From NCBI RefSeq assembly GCF_019397265.1, contig NZ_CP068985.1, positions 6,564,001-6,628,000 of the forward strand: DNA of 64,000 nt. Direction: 5' to 3'. Shown here piece after piece: positions 1 through 7,527 of this stretch (position 1 is its first letter; every line of letters begins with the position of its first letter). The notes beneath the pieces were generated by a model, which was given only the letters and a program-made list of their open reading frames with translations, was not told the origin of the DNA and searched no databases. The stretch is from Nonomuraea coxensis DSM 45129 (GTDB lineage Bacteria > Actinomycetota > Actinomycetes > Streptosporangiales > Streptosporangiaceae). Both the position numbers and the translations under genes were made by a program.

Positions 1-390
1 CGCCGCACGGCCGTGGCCGTCGGCCCCGCGCATCCGGCGGCGGACGTGCTGGCCCTGCTGGACGAGGGCAACGTCGTCGCCTTCGGCTGTCTCGGGCTGC
101 CGGGCGGGCCGCTCGCGCTGGCGGCGGACGTACGGCGGCGGGCCCGCGAGCTCGGGCTGCGCCCCCGCGCCCTGGACCGCCGGCTGGTGGCGGCGGCGAC
201 GCTGGGCGGGGCGCGGGCGCTCGGCATGGACCAGGGAGCCGGCCGGATCGGGACGCTGGGCCCCGGGGCGCGGGCCGACTTCGCGGTGCACGACGCGCGC
301 GGGCGTTATCCGTACGCGGCGCTGCTGGCCGGCGCGCCGTGCACCGGCGCGGTGCTCGGCGGCGCGATCATCTCGGGCACGCCAGAATGA
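1..390 (+). CDS. Amidohydrolase family protein, C-terminal part
   Basis: The frame is open from the first base, so the gene begins before the window and only the last 129 residues are seen. The tail reads ATLGGARALGM, then GRIGTLGPGARADFAV, then a short segment around ALLAGAP. This is the usual end of metal-dependent amidohydrolases of the chlorohydrolase/cytosine deaminase group, where the barrel closes and the composite beta-sandwich domain resumes. The metal-binding histidines lie upstream of the window, so the substrate cannot be inferred. It converges with the marR gene, with 18 bases between the stops. The family call is firm for the fold and open for the reaction. Confidence 0.7.
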   Translation, partial: RRTAVAVGPAHPAADVLALLDEGNVVAFGCLGLPGGPLALAADVRRRARELGLRPRALDRRLVAAATLGGARALGMDQGAGRIGTLGPGARADFAVHDARGRYPYAALLAGAPCTGAVLGGAIISGTPE

Positions 391-408
391 CGTCATCCGG
401 GGGGACGA

Positions 409-867
409 TCACCCTTCGCGGGCCTGATCGAGGTCACGCCCCCTCGCCTCCGCCGCCGCGTCCACGGTGGCGAGCAGCTCGCCCAGCTGCTCGCGCTGCT
501 CGGGCGTGAGCACCGAGAACAGGTCCTCGCCCGCCCGCCTGCGCGCGTCGCGGGTCCGCTCGTCCGCCACCCGCCCCGCCGCGGTCAGCTCGACCAGCGT
601 GGAACGGCGGTTGGCCGGATCGGTACGCCGCCGCACCAGCCCCGCCTCCTCCAGCGCGTCCACGACGGGCGTGAGCGAGCGCGGCACGATGCGCAGCTCC
701 TCGGCGAGTTGGACCATGCGCAGCGGCCGATCCGGATCGGCCGCGAGCACGCGCAGCGCCCGCGCGTGGCTCGGGCTGAGCCCCAGCGGGACCAGCCGCC
801 GCACGTAGCCGTGCCGCAGCCGCCGGTTGACCAGGTGCATCAGCTCCGCCAGCTCCCTCTCACCCAT
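409..867 (-). CDS. MarR-family transcriptional regulator
   Basis: A 152-residue winged-helix regulator. Residues about 25-110 carry the MarR core: a recognition helix region (LRMVQLAEELRIVPRSLTPV), then VDALEEAGLVRRRTDPANRR, which is the typical wing. It probably represses the ABC exporter that lies divergently beyond the intron, because marR/ABC-exporter pairs of this layout are common in actinomycetes; that role is inference. The ATG at 865-867 is the only good start. There is no Shine-Dalgarno sequence before it, and the 3' end of a group II intron lies only a few bases upstream, so its native leader is interrupted. The length is normal for the family. Confidence 0.85.
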   Translation of the reverse strand: MGERELAELMHLVNRRLRHGYVRRLVPLGLSPSHARALRVLAADPDRPLRMVQLAEELRIVPRSLTPVVDALEEAGLVRRRTDPANRRSTLVELTAAGRVADERTRDARRRAGEDLFSVLTPEQREQLGELLATVDAAAEARGRDLDQAREG

Positions 868-869
868 TG

Positions 870-2846
870 GTAGTCAGGGGCGCGGTGCCGTGAAGGCCCG
901 GTTCCCCATCCCCCTTTCAATTCCGTACGTGCGGTTTTCCCGCATACGGCTTACCGATGATCTTCTTGACATGGTTACGCCGCCTTCGGATAGCGAATCG
1001 TGCCACGCAGGCGATACAGGCCGTGCCCGTTGAACCACTCCTCGTTCCACTGCTCCACCTGACCGGCTCGCAGGTTGCGCCCCCGCTTCTTGATCATCAA
1101 ACGAAGCAGGCGCCACACCACGTAGTTGTCGATCTGACGGAACTTGGACGCGGCATTCCCGGTCCGGAAGTAGTTGCCCCAGCCGCGCAGGACCGGATTG
1201 AGATCCGCGATCACGTCACGGACATCCGTTCCCGACCGGCGGCGGTCGGTCCTCTCACGGACCTTGGACCGGAGCCGCTTCATCGCCGCCTGGCCGGGCC
1301 AGCGGTGCAGGTAGTAGCGGACGATCCGCTTCTGTTCCCACAACCGGCCCGACATGCGGGCCCTGAAGTGGCAGCCGAGGAAGTCGAGTCCTTCCCGGCC
1401 CTCTCTGAGGTCAACGATCTTCGTCTTACCCGGATGCAGCCTCAGCCCCAGCGAGGCGAGGATCTCCTCGACCGCCCTCAGGGCCGCTCCGGCCTGGGCT
1501 TGGCTGCGGCACAACACGACGCCGTCGTCGGCGTACCGCACCAACTCGCCCACCCCGAGCCTGGTCAGCTCGGCGTCCAGAACGTGCAGGTAGATGTTGG
1601 ACAACAACGGCGAGATCACACCGCCCTGAGGAGTTCCCGCGACCGTCCGCCGAACCTCCCCCTCCACCAGCACCCCTGCTTGAAGCCACTGCCGCAGCAG
1701 CTTGAGCACCCGCCGGTCCGACACCCGCCGTCCCACTTCAGCAAGAAGCCGATCATGAACGATCTCGCCGAAGTAGTTGACGATGTCGAATTCCACCACG
1801 AACACCCGGCCCTCGATGAAGCCCGTCCGCAGGCGTTCCTTGGCCTGCACGGCTGACCGCTTCGGCCGGAACCCGAACGAGCACGGCAGAAAACCGGCCT
1901 CGAAGATGGGCTCCAGCACCAGCTTGGCGGCCTGCTGAGCCACCCGGTCACGGATCGTGGGGATTCCCAGCGGGCGCTTGCCGCCGTGTGGTTTCGGGAT
2001 GTCCACCCGCCGCACCGGCGAGGGACGATAACGACCTTCCCGCAGGTCAGACTGGAGTTCGCCGAGCATCCGCCGCACCCCATACTCCTCCTGCACATAC
2101 GCCAGGCTCACTCGATCGACCCCGGCGGCACCCCTGTTGGCCCGGACCCGTTCCCACGCCTCCCACAGCACGTCACCTCTGTGGACACGGTCATACAGGG
2201 CATGGAAACGCCGCTCCGGCGACTGCTTGGCCGCAGTCCATAGCTTGCGTTGAAGTCGTCGCACGTTCAGGACGGACCCCTGCCCGTCCAGCACGACGGG
2301 CGATGGCCCGCCGGGGTCGTTGGACCCGCTCTCACGGGTCATGCCCTTGCGCTTACCCTCGCCACAAGCATGATCAAAGTGAGGGCCCTTCCCTCCCGGC
2401 GCGTTATGTTGCACGCCGATCACCGGTACTACGACCCCCTCGGACTCCCGCTGCCCTCCAGACGATTTCACCATCGGCTTATACGCCCGGTCTCTTGCCC
2501 GACGAAAGGCGTGGTCAGACGGGTCTCTCCTGTTCCGGCCCAGACCATGCACACGTGCCATCCTCCGTACCCCGGAAGAACCCGGCGGGCTGACCCTGGA
2601 CCAAGGCCTGCCGGACATGGCCTTCGCCGTGACATGAGCGGCTCGGCTTCTCCGTTGTGACTGTGACGAGGCTGCAAGGTTCGCTCAACGCTACGGCCCG
2701 CGTGCTTGCTCCCTCCAAAGAGGCTCTCGACACCCCGCTCAGCCCGCCATGTCTCCACGACGAACCGGGGCCTGCTACCGGGCGCTCCAGTGCTTACCCG
2801 GACGGGACTTTCACCCGTAGGCCTGGACCAGCTTCCAGGACGCAAC
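870..2846 (-). mobile_element. Group II intron with intron-encoded reverse transcriptase
   Basis: The ribozyme is read on the minus strand. Domain V lies at about 954-921: AGCCGTATGCGGG, then AAAACCGCACGTACGG, the expected hairpin with the AGC catalytic triad. A domain VI-like stem-loop follows to about 872. The 5' end is near 2846, where TTGCGTCC stands in place of the usual GTGCG start, followed by GGGTGAAAGTCCCGTC, a standard domain I segment. The encoded reverse transcriptase occupies the domain IV position. Both ends are uncertain by a few bases. The element lies between marR and the divergent ABC exporter, in marR orientation. No target duplication is expected for a retrohoming intron, and none is seen. 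Confidence 0.85.
975..2342 (-). CDS. ltrA: Group II intron reverse transcriptase/maturase
   Basis: A 455-residue LtrA-type protein that reverse-transcribes the intron and helps it splice. The reverse transcriptase domain covers about residues 55-335, with IPKPHGGKRPLGIPT, the GTPQGGVISPLLSNIYL block and the catalytic YADD at 270-273. The maturase (X) domain follows with the NPVLRGWGNYF motif near residue 390. The protein ends shortly after at IRYPKAA, with no HNH endonuclease domain and no paired cysteines, so it is of the endonuclease-lacking type, which usually retrohomes using replication-fork primers. The ATG at 2342 is preferred; the frame stays open further upstream, but that stretch is structured intron RNA. 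The gene is intact. Confidence 0.92.
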   Translation of the reverse strand: MTRESGSNDPGGPSPVVLDGQGSVLNVRRLQRKLWTAAKQSPERRFHALYDRVHRGDVLWEAWERVRANRGAAGVDRVSLAYVQEEYGVRRMLGELQSDLREGRYRPSPVRRVDIPKPHGGKRPLGIPTIRDRVAQQAAKLVLEPIFEAGFLPCSFGFRPKRSAVQAKERLRTGFIEGRVFVVEFDIVNYFGEIVHDRLLAEVGRRVSDRRVLKLLRQWLQAGVLVEGEVRRTVAGTPQGGVISPLLSNIYLHVLDAELTRLGVGELVRYADDGVVLCRSQAQAGAALRAVEEILASLGLRLHPGKTKIVDLREGREGLDFLGCHFRARMSGRLWEQKRIVRYYLHRWPGQAAMKRLRSKVRERTDRRRSGTDVRDVIADLNPVLRGWGNYFRTGNAASKFRQIDNYVVWRLLRLMIKKRGRNLRAGQVEQWNEEWFNGHGLYRLRGTIRYPKAA

Positions 2847-2849
2847 ATG

Positions 2850-2900
2850 CCGACAGTTTAGCCGGAACAAATATGAGTTAACCTCTGTTTGAGTGCGCAT
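2850..2900. promoter_or_regulatory. marR/ABC exporter intergenic control region
   Basis: This is the original divergent control region, now split from marR by the intron. It is markedly richer in A/T than its surroundings. On the plus strand GTTTA (2856-2860) and TTAAC (2878-2882) form an imperfect inverted pair that could be a MarR operator. On the minus strand TTAACT and TAAACT, 15 bases apart, could be the marR -35 and -10 hexamers. In that case transcription would start almost at the intron 5' boundary. The operator and promoter assignments are inference from short motifs. Confidence 0.4.
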
Positions 2901-2916
2901 CTGAAAGGAGCATCAC

Positions 2917-4671
2917 TTGGCGGAGGAGCACCACTCGGCGGAGGAACCACGCGCGCCCCTGCGGCGCATCGTCACCCTGTTCCGCGCCTACCGCGGCCGG
3001 CTGGCCCTGGTGGGCTCCCTCATCGTGCTGTCCTCGCTGGTGTCGCTCGCCTCGCCGTTCCTCCTCCGCGAGGTGCTGGACGTCGCCATCCCGGCCAGGG
3101 ACGCCGGGCTGCTCGCGCTGCTGTCCCTCGGCATGATCGCGGTGGCGGTCACCACCAGCGTGTTCGACGTGCTGCAGACGCTCATCTCGACGACGGTCGG
3201 CCAGCGGGTGATGCACGACCTGCGCATCGCCGTGTACGCGCACCTCCAGCGCATGTCCCTGGCCTTCTTCACCCGCACGAGGACCGGCGAGGTGCAGTCC
3301 CGCATCGCCAACGACATCGGCGGCATGCAGCAGGTCGTCACCTCGACCGCCTCGTCCTTCGTCTCGAACCTCACCACCGTGATCGCGACGATCGCCGCCA
3401 TGGTCGCGCTCGACTGGCGGCTGACCGTGATCTCCCTCCTGCTGCTGCCGCTGTTCGTGTGGATCAGCCGCAGGGTCGGCGCCGAGCGCAAGCGCATCAC
3501 CTCCGAACGGCAGCGCAAGCTCGCCACGATCGCCTCGATGGTCCAGGAGTCGCTGTCGGTCAGCGGCATCCTGCTCGGCCGGACGATGGGCCGCTCCGAC
3601 GCGCTGACCGAGCGCTTCGGCCGCGCCTCCGACGAGCTGGCCGACCTCGGCGTACGCATGAGCATGTCCGGGCGGTGGCGGCAGGCGTCCATCCAGATCG
3701 TCATGGCCGCGATGCCGGCGGTGGTCTACTGGGCGGTCGGCCACACGGGGGCCATCTCGGTCGGGACGCTGGTGGCGTTCACGACGCTGCAGACGAGCCT
3801 GTTCCGGCCGGCGGTGTCGCTGCTGCGGCTGGGCGTGGAGGTGCAGACCTCGCTGGCGCTGTTCGGGCGCATCTTCGAGTACCTGGACCTGCCGATCGAC
3901 ATCCGGCCCGGCACGCGGACGCTGGAGCGGGTCCGGGGCGAGGTGCGTTTCGAGGGCGTCGAGTTCGCCTACGGCGACACGCCCACCCTGGGGGGCGTGG
4001 ACCTCACCGTCCCCGCCGGGTCGAGCGTGGCGGTCGTGGGCGAGACCGGCGCGGGCAAGACCACGCTGAGCTACCTGCCGCCCCGCCTGTACGACGTCAC
4101 CGGCGGCCGGGTGACCATCGACGGGGTGGACGTGCGTGAGCTGACGTTCGAGACGCTGAGCGCGACCGTCGGCGTGGTCTCGCAGGAGACCTACCTCTTC
4201 CACGCCTCGATCGCCGACAACCTGCGCTTCGCCCGGCCGGACGCGAGCGACGAGGAGCTGGAGGCGGCGGCCAGGGCCGCGCGCATCCACGACCACATCG
4301 CCGCCCTCCCCGACGGGTACGACACGCTGGTCGGCGAGCGCGGCTACCGCTTTTCCGGGGGAGAGAAACAGCGCCTCGCCATCGCGCGCACGCTGCTGCG
4401 CGACCCTCCGGTGCTGATCCTCGACGAGGCCACCAGCGCGCTCGACACGCAGACCGAGCGGGCGGTGCAGGAGGCGCTGGACGCGCTGGCGCGGGGGCGC
4501 ACGACGATCACGATCGCGCACCGGCTGTCCACGGTGCGGGACGCCGACCAGATCGTGGTGCTCGACCGCGGCCGGATCGCCGAGCGCGGCACCCACGAGG
4601 AGCTGATGGCGGCCGGCGGGCAGTACGCGGCGCTCGTCAGCCGGGACCGGCCCGAACTGCTGTCGGCCTGA
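2917..4671 (+). CDS. ABC transporter, fused permease and ATPase (exporter)
   Basis: A 584-residue half-transporter with membrane domain first and ATPase second, the layout of drug, lipid and peptide exporters. Hydrophobic segments run from about residues 28 to 300. The nucleotide-binding domain has Walker A GETGAGKT at 375-382, the signature FSGGEKQRLAIAR, Walker B VLILDEATSALD and the switch IAHRLST. It would work as a homodimer or with an unlinked partner. The TTG start at 2917 is chosen because AAAGGAG ends seven bases upstream. The substrate is unknown. The neighbouring MarR regulator suggests induction by a small toxic or phenolic ligand. The stop is followed by a 200-base gap before hsp20. 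Confidence 0.92.
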   Translation: MAEEHHSAEEPRAPLRRIVTLFRAYRGRLALVGSLIVLSSLVSLASPFLLREVLDVAIPARDAGLLALLSLGMIAVAVTTSVFDVLQTLISTTVGQRVMHDLRIAVYAHLQRMSLAFFTRTRTGEVQSRIANDIGGMQQVVTSTASSFVSNLTTVIATIAAMVALDWRLTVISLLLLPLFVWISRRVGAERKRITSERQRKLATIASMVQESLSVSGILLGRTMGRSDALTERFGRASDELADLGVRMSMSGRWRQASIQIVMAAMPAVVYWAVGHTGAISVGTLVAFTTLQTSLFRPAVSLLRLGVEVQTSLALFGRIFEYLDLPIDIRPGTRTLERVRGEVRFEGVEFAYGDTPTLGGVDLTVPAGSSVAVVGETGAGKTTLSYLPPRLYDVTGGRVTIDGVDVRELTFETLSATVGVVSQETYLFHASIADNLRFARPDASDEELEAAARAARIHDHIAALPDGYDTLVGERGYRFSGGEKQRLAIARTLLRDPPVLILDEATSALDTQTERAVQEALDALARGRTTITIAHRLSTVRDADQIVVLDRGRIAERGTHEELMAAGGQYAALVSRDRPELLSA

Positions 4672-4790
4672 CCGCCCCGGGGACACGACGGGCCGGAGTC
4701 CCGGGCCGCCCGCCATCGCCACGGCCCTGTCGCGCCGCCGGTAGGCCCCCGCGCGAGGCCGGCCCTTCGGACAGCGTTTCCTTCCCTCAC

Positions 4791-4840
4791 TTGCCTTCCC
4801 CTCGCGCTGGAGCTAACCTGTAACTGTACTTGGAGGTTAG
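4791..4840 (+). promoter_or_regulatory. hsp20 promoter with overlapping inverted-repeat operator
   Basis: TTGCCT (4791-4796) and TAACCT (4814-4819) are 17 bases apart, a good housekeeping-type promoter. The -10 hexamer lies inside a perfect 7-base inverted repeat, CTAACCT (4813-4819) and AGGTTAG (4834-4840), with a 14-base spacer. A repressor bound here would cover the -10 box and start site. The HspR-like MerR protein encoded in the same operon is the obvious candidate, by analogy with HspR binding at its HAIR repeats; that link is inference. Confidence 0.6.
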
Positions 4841-4874
4841 ATACAACCAAGAGCGCAGCGAGGAGGTCCCAACC

Positions 4875-5303
4875 ATGCTTCTCACCTCGATCGACCCGTT
4901 CATCCAGGAGTTCGAGCGGCAGTTCAACCGCCTGGCCCGGCAGTCCTTCGACAACGGCTCACCCATGCCGATGGACGGCCTGCGCCGTGACGGCGACGTG
5001 GTCCTGCGCTTCGACCTCCCCGGCATCGACCCCGACTCCATCGAGGTCACCGTGGACCGCGGCGTCCTCAGCGTCAGCGCGCGCCGCGAGGAGGAGATCG
5101 GCGAGCAGGAGCGGCTGTTCGTGCGCGAGCGCCCCATGGGCACCTTCACCCGCCGGGTCTACCTGTCGGAGCACCTCGACAGCGACAGGATCGACGCGGC
5201 CTACGCCAACGGCGTGCTCACCGTCCGCATCCCGGTGCTGGAGCGGGCCAAGCCGCGCAAGGTCGAGATCCAGCGCGGCGACGCCAAGGCCATCAGGGCC
5301 TGA
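4875..5303 (+). CDS. Hsp20/alpha-crystallin small heat-shock protein
   Basis: A 142-residue cytoplasmic holdase chaperone. The alpha-crystallin domain covers about residues 38-130: it starts at VVLRFDLPGIDPDSIEV and ends with ANGVLTVRIPV, the family hallmark. The N-terminal arm (LLTSIDPFIQEFERQFNRLA) is typical of actinobacterial HSP18-type proteins. The start at 4875 is set by GGAGG seven bases upstream. It is the first gene of a probable two-gene unit with the MerR regulator, with a strong hairpin between them. Repression through the overlapping operator and relief on heat stress is the expected control. Confidence 0.93.
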   Translation: MLLTSIDPFIQEFERQFNRLARQSFDNGSPMPMDGLRRDGDVVLRFDLPGIDPDSIEVTVDRGVLSVSARREEEIGEQERLFVRERPMGTFTRRVYLSEHLDSDRIDAAYANGVLTVRIPVLERAKPRKVEIQRGDAKAIRA

Positions 5304-5315
5304 CCCGCGCGGCGC

Positions 5316-5341
5316 GGGGGCGGACGCCACCGTCCGCCCCC
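5316..5341 (+). terminator. Hairpin between hsp20 and merR (attenuator-like)
   Basis: GGGGGCGGACG and CGTCCGCCCCC form a perfect 11-bp stem with a CCAC loop. No T-tract follows. It ends 16 bases before the ribosome-binding site of the MerR gene, so it could lower expression of the regulator relative to the chaperone or protect the upstream mRNA from decay. Confidence 0.6.
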
Positions 5342-5360
5342 GTAGCATGAGGAGGTCATG

Positions 5361-5672
5361 ATGGCCGATCTGCCCTTCGACGACGAGCACGCCCCGCTCT
5401 ACTCCCTCGGGCAGGTGGCGTCGATGCTCAACGTCCAGCAGGCCTACCTGCGCCGCCTCGACCAGCACGACGTGGTCACGCCGCGCCGCTCCGAGGGCGG
5501 CCAGCGGCGCTACTCCCGCCGTGACGTCCTGATCGTCCAGCACGTCACCCGCATGGCCGACGAGGGCATGACCCTCATCGCCATCCGCCGCATCCTGGAG
5601 CTCGAACGCGAGCTCGCCGCGCTCCGCGAGGAGCTGAAGCGGACCCGCGAGCGCCTGCGCGAGCTGGAGTGA
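5361..5672 (+). CDS. MerR-family regulator, HspR-like
   Basis: A 103-residue DNA-binding protein. Residues 13-80 form a MerR helix-turn-helix domain (YSLGQVASMLNVQQAYLRRLDQ, then RRSEGGQRRYSRRDV). A coiled-coil tail follows (LELERELAALREEL). The sequence closely follows HspR, the actinobacterial heat-shock repressor, and the position beside hsp20 supports an autoregulated repressor role. Two ATG codons are adjacent at 5358 and 5361. The second is preferred because GGAGG is five bases from it but only two from the first. No effector-binding domain is present, as in HspR. The true genome HspR is normally in the dnaK operon, so this is probably a paralogue dedicated to hsp20. Confidence 0.85.
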   Translation: MADLPFDDEHAPLYSLGQVASMLNVQQAYLRRLDQHDVVTPRRSEGGQRRYSRRDVLIVQHVTRMADEGMTLIAIRRILELERELAALREELKRTRERLRELE

Positions 5673-5678
5673 CCTGGC

Positions 5679-5703
5679 GATTGGACGGCGTTCCCTTGGG
5701 TAG
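5679..5703 (+). promoter_or_regulatory. SigB-type promoter for the hemerythrin gene
   Basis: GATT (5679-5682), a 15-base spacer and GGGTAG (5698-5703) match the actinobacterial SigB-type pattern GNNT-N14-16-GGGTA. The start codon is only 11 bases beyond the -10 element, so the transcript would be leaderless or nearly so, which fits the absence of a Shine-Dalgarno sequence. Confidence 0.5.
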
Positions 5704-5714
5704 CGCTTGACCCC

Positions 5715-6263
5715 ATGGCAACCGACGTCATCACCCTGATCATGAAGGACCACCGGACCGTCGAATCCCTCTTCGAGCGGCTCAAGAAGGGCGAGGGCGA
5801 CACCGAGGCCACCGTGGCCGAGCTGCACGCCCTCCTGGTCGCGCACGCCCGTGCCGAGGAGGACCGCGTCTACCCCGGCCTCGACGCCCACCACGGCGTC
5901 GAGGAGCACAAGGAGGCCGAGGTCCTGCTCGACGCGCTCGTACGGGCCACCCCCGGCACCCCCGAGTTCCGCTCCACCCTGGAGAAGCTCGTCGAGTCGG
6001 TGCAGCACCACGTCGAGGAGGAGGAGAGCGACATTCTCCCCGCCCTGCGGAAATCCGCGGACGACAAGCGGCTCCAGGAGCTCGGACGAGCCTTCGAGGA
6101 GCGCAGGAACGCCGAGCTGAAGGCCCTCGGCGGGCCCTCCAGGACCACCGAGGACGCCACCAAGGCCGAGCTGTACGAGCAGGCGCAGCGCGCCGACATC
6201 CCCGGCCGTTCCCAGATGGACAAGGAAGAGCTGACCGAAGCCCTCAAGCGGGCAGATTCCTAG
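5715..6263 (+). CDS. Hemerythrin HHE domain protein with Rho-N-like tail
   Basis: A 182-residue protein. Residues about 5-130 form a four-helix HHE domain that would bind a di-iron centre, with histidines in MKDHRTVESLF, VAHARAEEDRVYPGL, HHGVEEHKEAE and VQHHVEEEESDILPAL. A short C-terminal module (TKAELYEQAQRADIPGRSQM) resembles the Rho N-terminal/SAP-like helix pair often attached to these proteins. Proteins of this class are linked to oxygen, nitric oxide or redox stress. The upstream SigB-type promoter and the adjacent hsp20 locus agree with a stress role. The exact ligand is not deducible. Confidence 0.85.
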   Translation: MATDVITLIMKDHRTVESLFERLKKGEGDTEATVAELHALLVAHARAEEDRVYPGLDAHHGVEEHKEAEVLLDALVRATPGTPEFRSTLEKLVESVQHHVEEEESDILPALRKSADDKRLQELGRAFEERRNAELKALGGPSRTTEDATKAELYEQAQRADIPGRSQMDKEELTEALKRADS

Positions 6264-6287
6264 GATTTCGCCGCGGTCCGGGGGTAG
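6264..6287 (+). promoter_or_regulatory. SigB-type promoter for the DUF5709 gene
   Basis: GATT (6264-6267), 14 bases, then GGGTAG (6282-6287). The pattern is the same as before the hemerythrin gene 585 bases upstream, which makes chance less likely. A GGGGG ribosome-binding site follows immediately before the ATG at 6297. Confidence 0.5.
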
Positions 6288-6296
6288 GGGGACCTT

Positions 6297-6632
6297 ATGA
6301 GTCAACTACCTCCGGACCGGTTCGGAATGAGCGACGAACAGGACATCGAGGTCTCGGAGTGGACCGACGACCTCGGGCTCAACCACGAGGTCGTCCCCGA
6401 CGACCCGCGGCATCGGGACACGCTCGACGAGCGGTTGTGGCGCGAGGCGCCCGAACGCCTGCACGAGCCGCGCTCGAAGCACCGGCTCACGCAGCCCGAC
6501 GAGGGCCTGGAGCCGGATCGGGAAGACGAGGAAGTGGCCGAGGACCAGGGCGCCGACGGCGGCGATCTGTCGGCCGAGGAGCGGGCGATCCACATCGACT
6601 TCGGCGAGGACCTCGACGAGGACTTCAGGTGA
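6297..6632 (+). CDS. DUF5709 family protein
   Basis: A 111-residue, strongly acidic, hydrophilic protein with no membrane segment or signal peptide. It has the hallmarks of DUF5709: RDTLDERLWREAPE in the middle and AEERAIHID near the end. The family has no assigned function but is widespread in actinomycetes and often found among stress genes. The start is fixed by a GGGGG site six bases before the ATG. The SigB-type promoter directly upstream is the best clue to its role. Confidence 0.7.
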   Translation: MSQLPPDRFGMSDEQDIEVSEWTDDLGLNHEVVPDDPRHRDTLDERLWREAPERLHEPRSKHRLTQPDEGLEPDREDEEVAEDQGADGGDLSAEERAIHIDFGEDLDEDFR

Positions 6633-6752
6633 GGGCCTGAGGCGAGGACGTCGCGAGTGAAGGCGTCGCGTGACGGACGCCCCGTGACGTCCCCCGTGTG
6701 AAGGCGTCGGGTGAAGACGCCGGGCGGGCTTCAGGTGAGCCCGCAACCGCCG

Positions 6753-7406
6753 CTACGTCAGCCGCCGCGCGGCCGCCAGGACCTCGTGCAGGTCGTCGAC
6801 GACCACGTCGGCGGCCCCTGCCTCCGGCCGCGCGGCGTGCAGATAGCCCCAGGGGCCGCGGCGCAGGAGCGCGGTGCGCATGCCCGCCCGGCCCGCCGGG
6901 AGCACGTCGTTGTCGAGCCGGTCGCCGACGTAGAGAATCTCGCCGGGCTCTCTCCCGGCCACCGCCGCCACCTTGGCGAAGAACTCCGGCTGCGGCTTGG
7001 CCACCCCCCACCCCTCGGAGGTGTGGACGGAGTCGGCCGGCAGCTCCAGCGCGACCAGCGCGTCATAGGCCCGGCGCGGCTGGTTGCCCGCGATGATCAC
7101 CTGGTAGCCGGCCTCGCGCAGCGCGCCAAGCGCCGCGCGGACGTCCGGATAGAGGTCGTCGCCGTCGAAGTGGTTGCGCAGCCCGTCCGGGTCGTCCCGC
7201 TCCCACGCCGCCTCCTCGGCCACGAGGTCGATGCCCGGCCGGATGATCTCGAACGCCTCGCCGTGCGGCCGGTCCAGCGCGGCCATGCCGCCGAGCGCGC
7301 CCATGAGCACGAAGTGGCTCACGCCGATCCGCTCGGCCCACCGCGTCCAGATGCGCGTCTCGTCGATCAACGTCTCGCCGATGTCGAACACCACAGCCCT
7401 GACCAT
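6753..7406 (-). CDS. HAD-superfamily hydrolase
   Basis: A 217-residue HAD-type phosphatase. Motif I is VVFDIGETL at the N-terminus; here the second conserved aspartate is replaced by glycine-glutamate (DIGET), a variant seen in several haloacid dehalogenase-like subfamilies. Motif II is IIAGNQ, a lysine lies in GWGVAKPQPEFF (motif III), and motif IV is ILYVGDRLDNDV. The ATG at 7406 is preferred because it starts directly at motif I and has a purine-rich GGGGG upstream. The substrate is unknown. It lies downstream of hrpA on the same strand, 121 bases away. Confidence 0.85.
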   Translation of the reverse strand: MVRAVVFDIGETLIDETRIWTRWAERIGVSHFVLMGALGGMAALDRPHGEAFEIIRPGIDLVAEEAAWERDDPDGLRNHFDGDDLYPDVRAALGALREAGYQVIIAGNQPRRAYDALVALELPADSVHTSEGWGVAKPQPEFFAKVAAVAGREPGEILYVGDRLDNDVLPAGRAGMRTALLRRGPWGYLHAARPEAGAADVVVDDLHEVLAAARRLT

Positions 7407-7527
7407 CGATCCCCCTGCACTCCGCAATCCACCGCAAACCGGAATTCTCGCACGCTCGGCTCCGCCTCCCGCGACAGGCCGGTACAACCCAGTCAGAGGA
7501 GATCGACATGCCGCGCACGGCCGATCT

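Noticed and set aside
2343-2618. N-terminal extension of the intron reverse transcriptase
   Set aside because: The extra residues match no reverse transcriptase and lie in structured intron RNA; the ATG at 2342 gives the standard protein.
2468-2848. Short minus-strand frames in the 5' part of the intron
   Set aside because: This stretch encodes ribozyme domains I-III; the frames are incidental.
2878-4722. Long minus-strand frame opposite the ABC exporter
   Set aside because: Low-complexity Arg/Gly/His-rich translation without motifs; the plus-strand frame has all ABC signatures.
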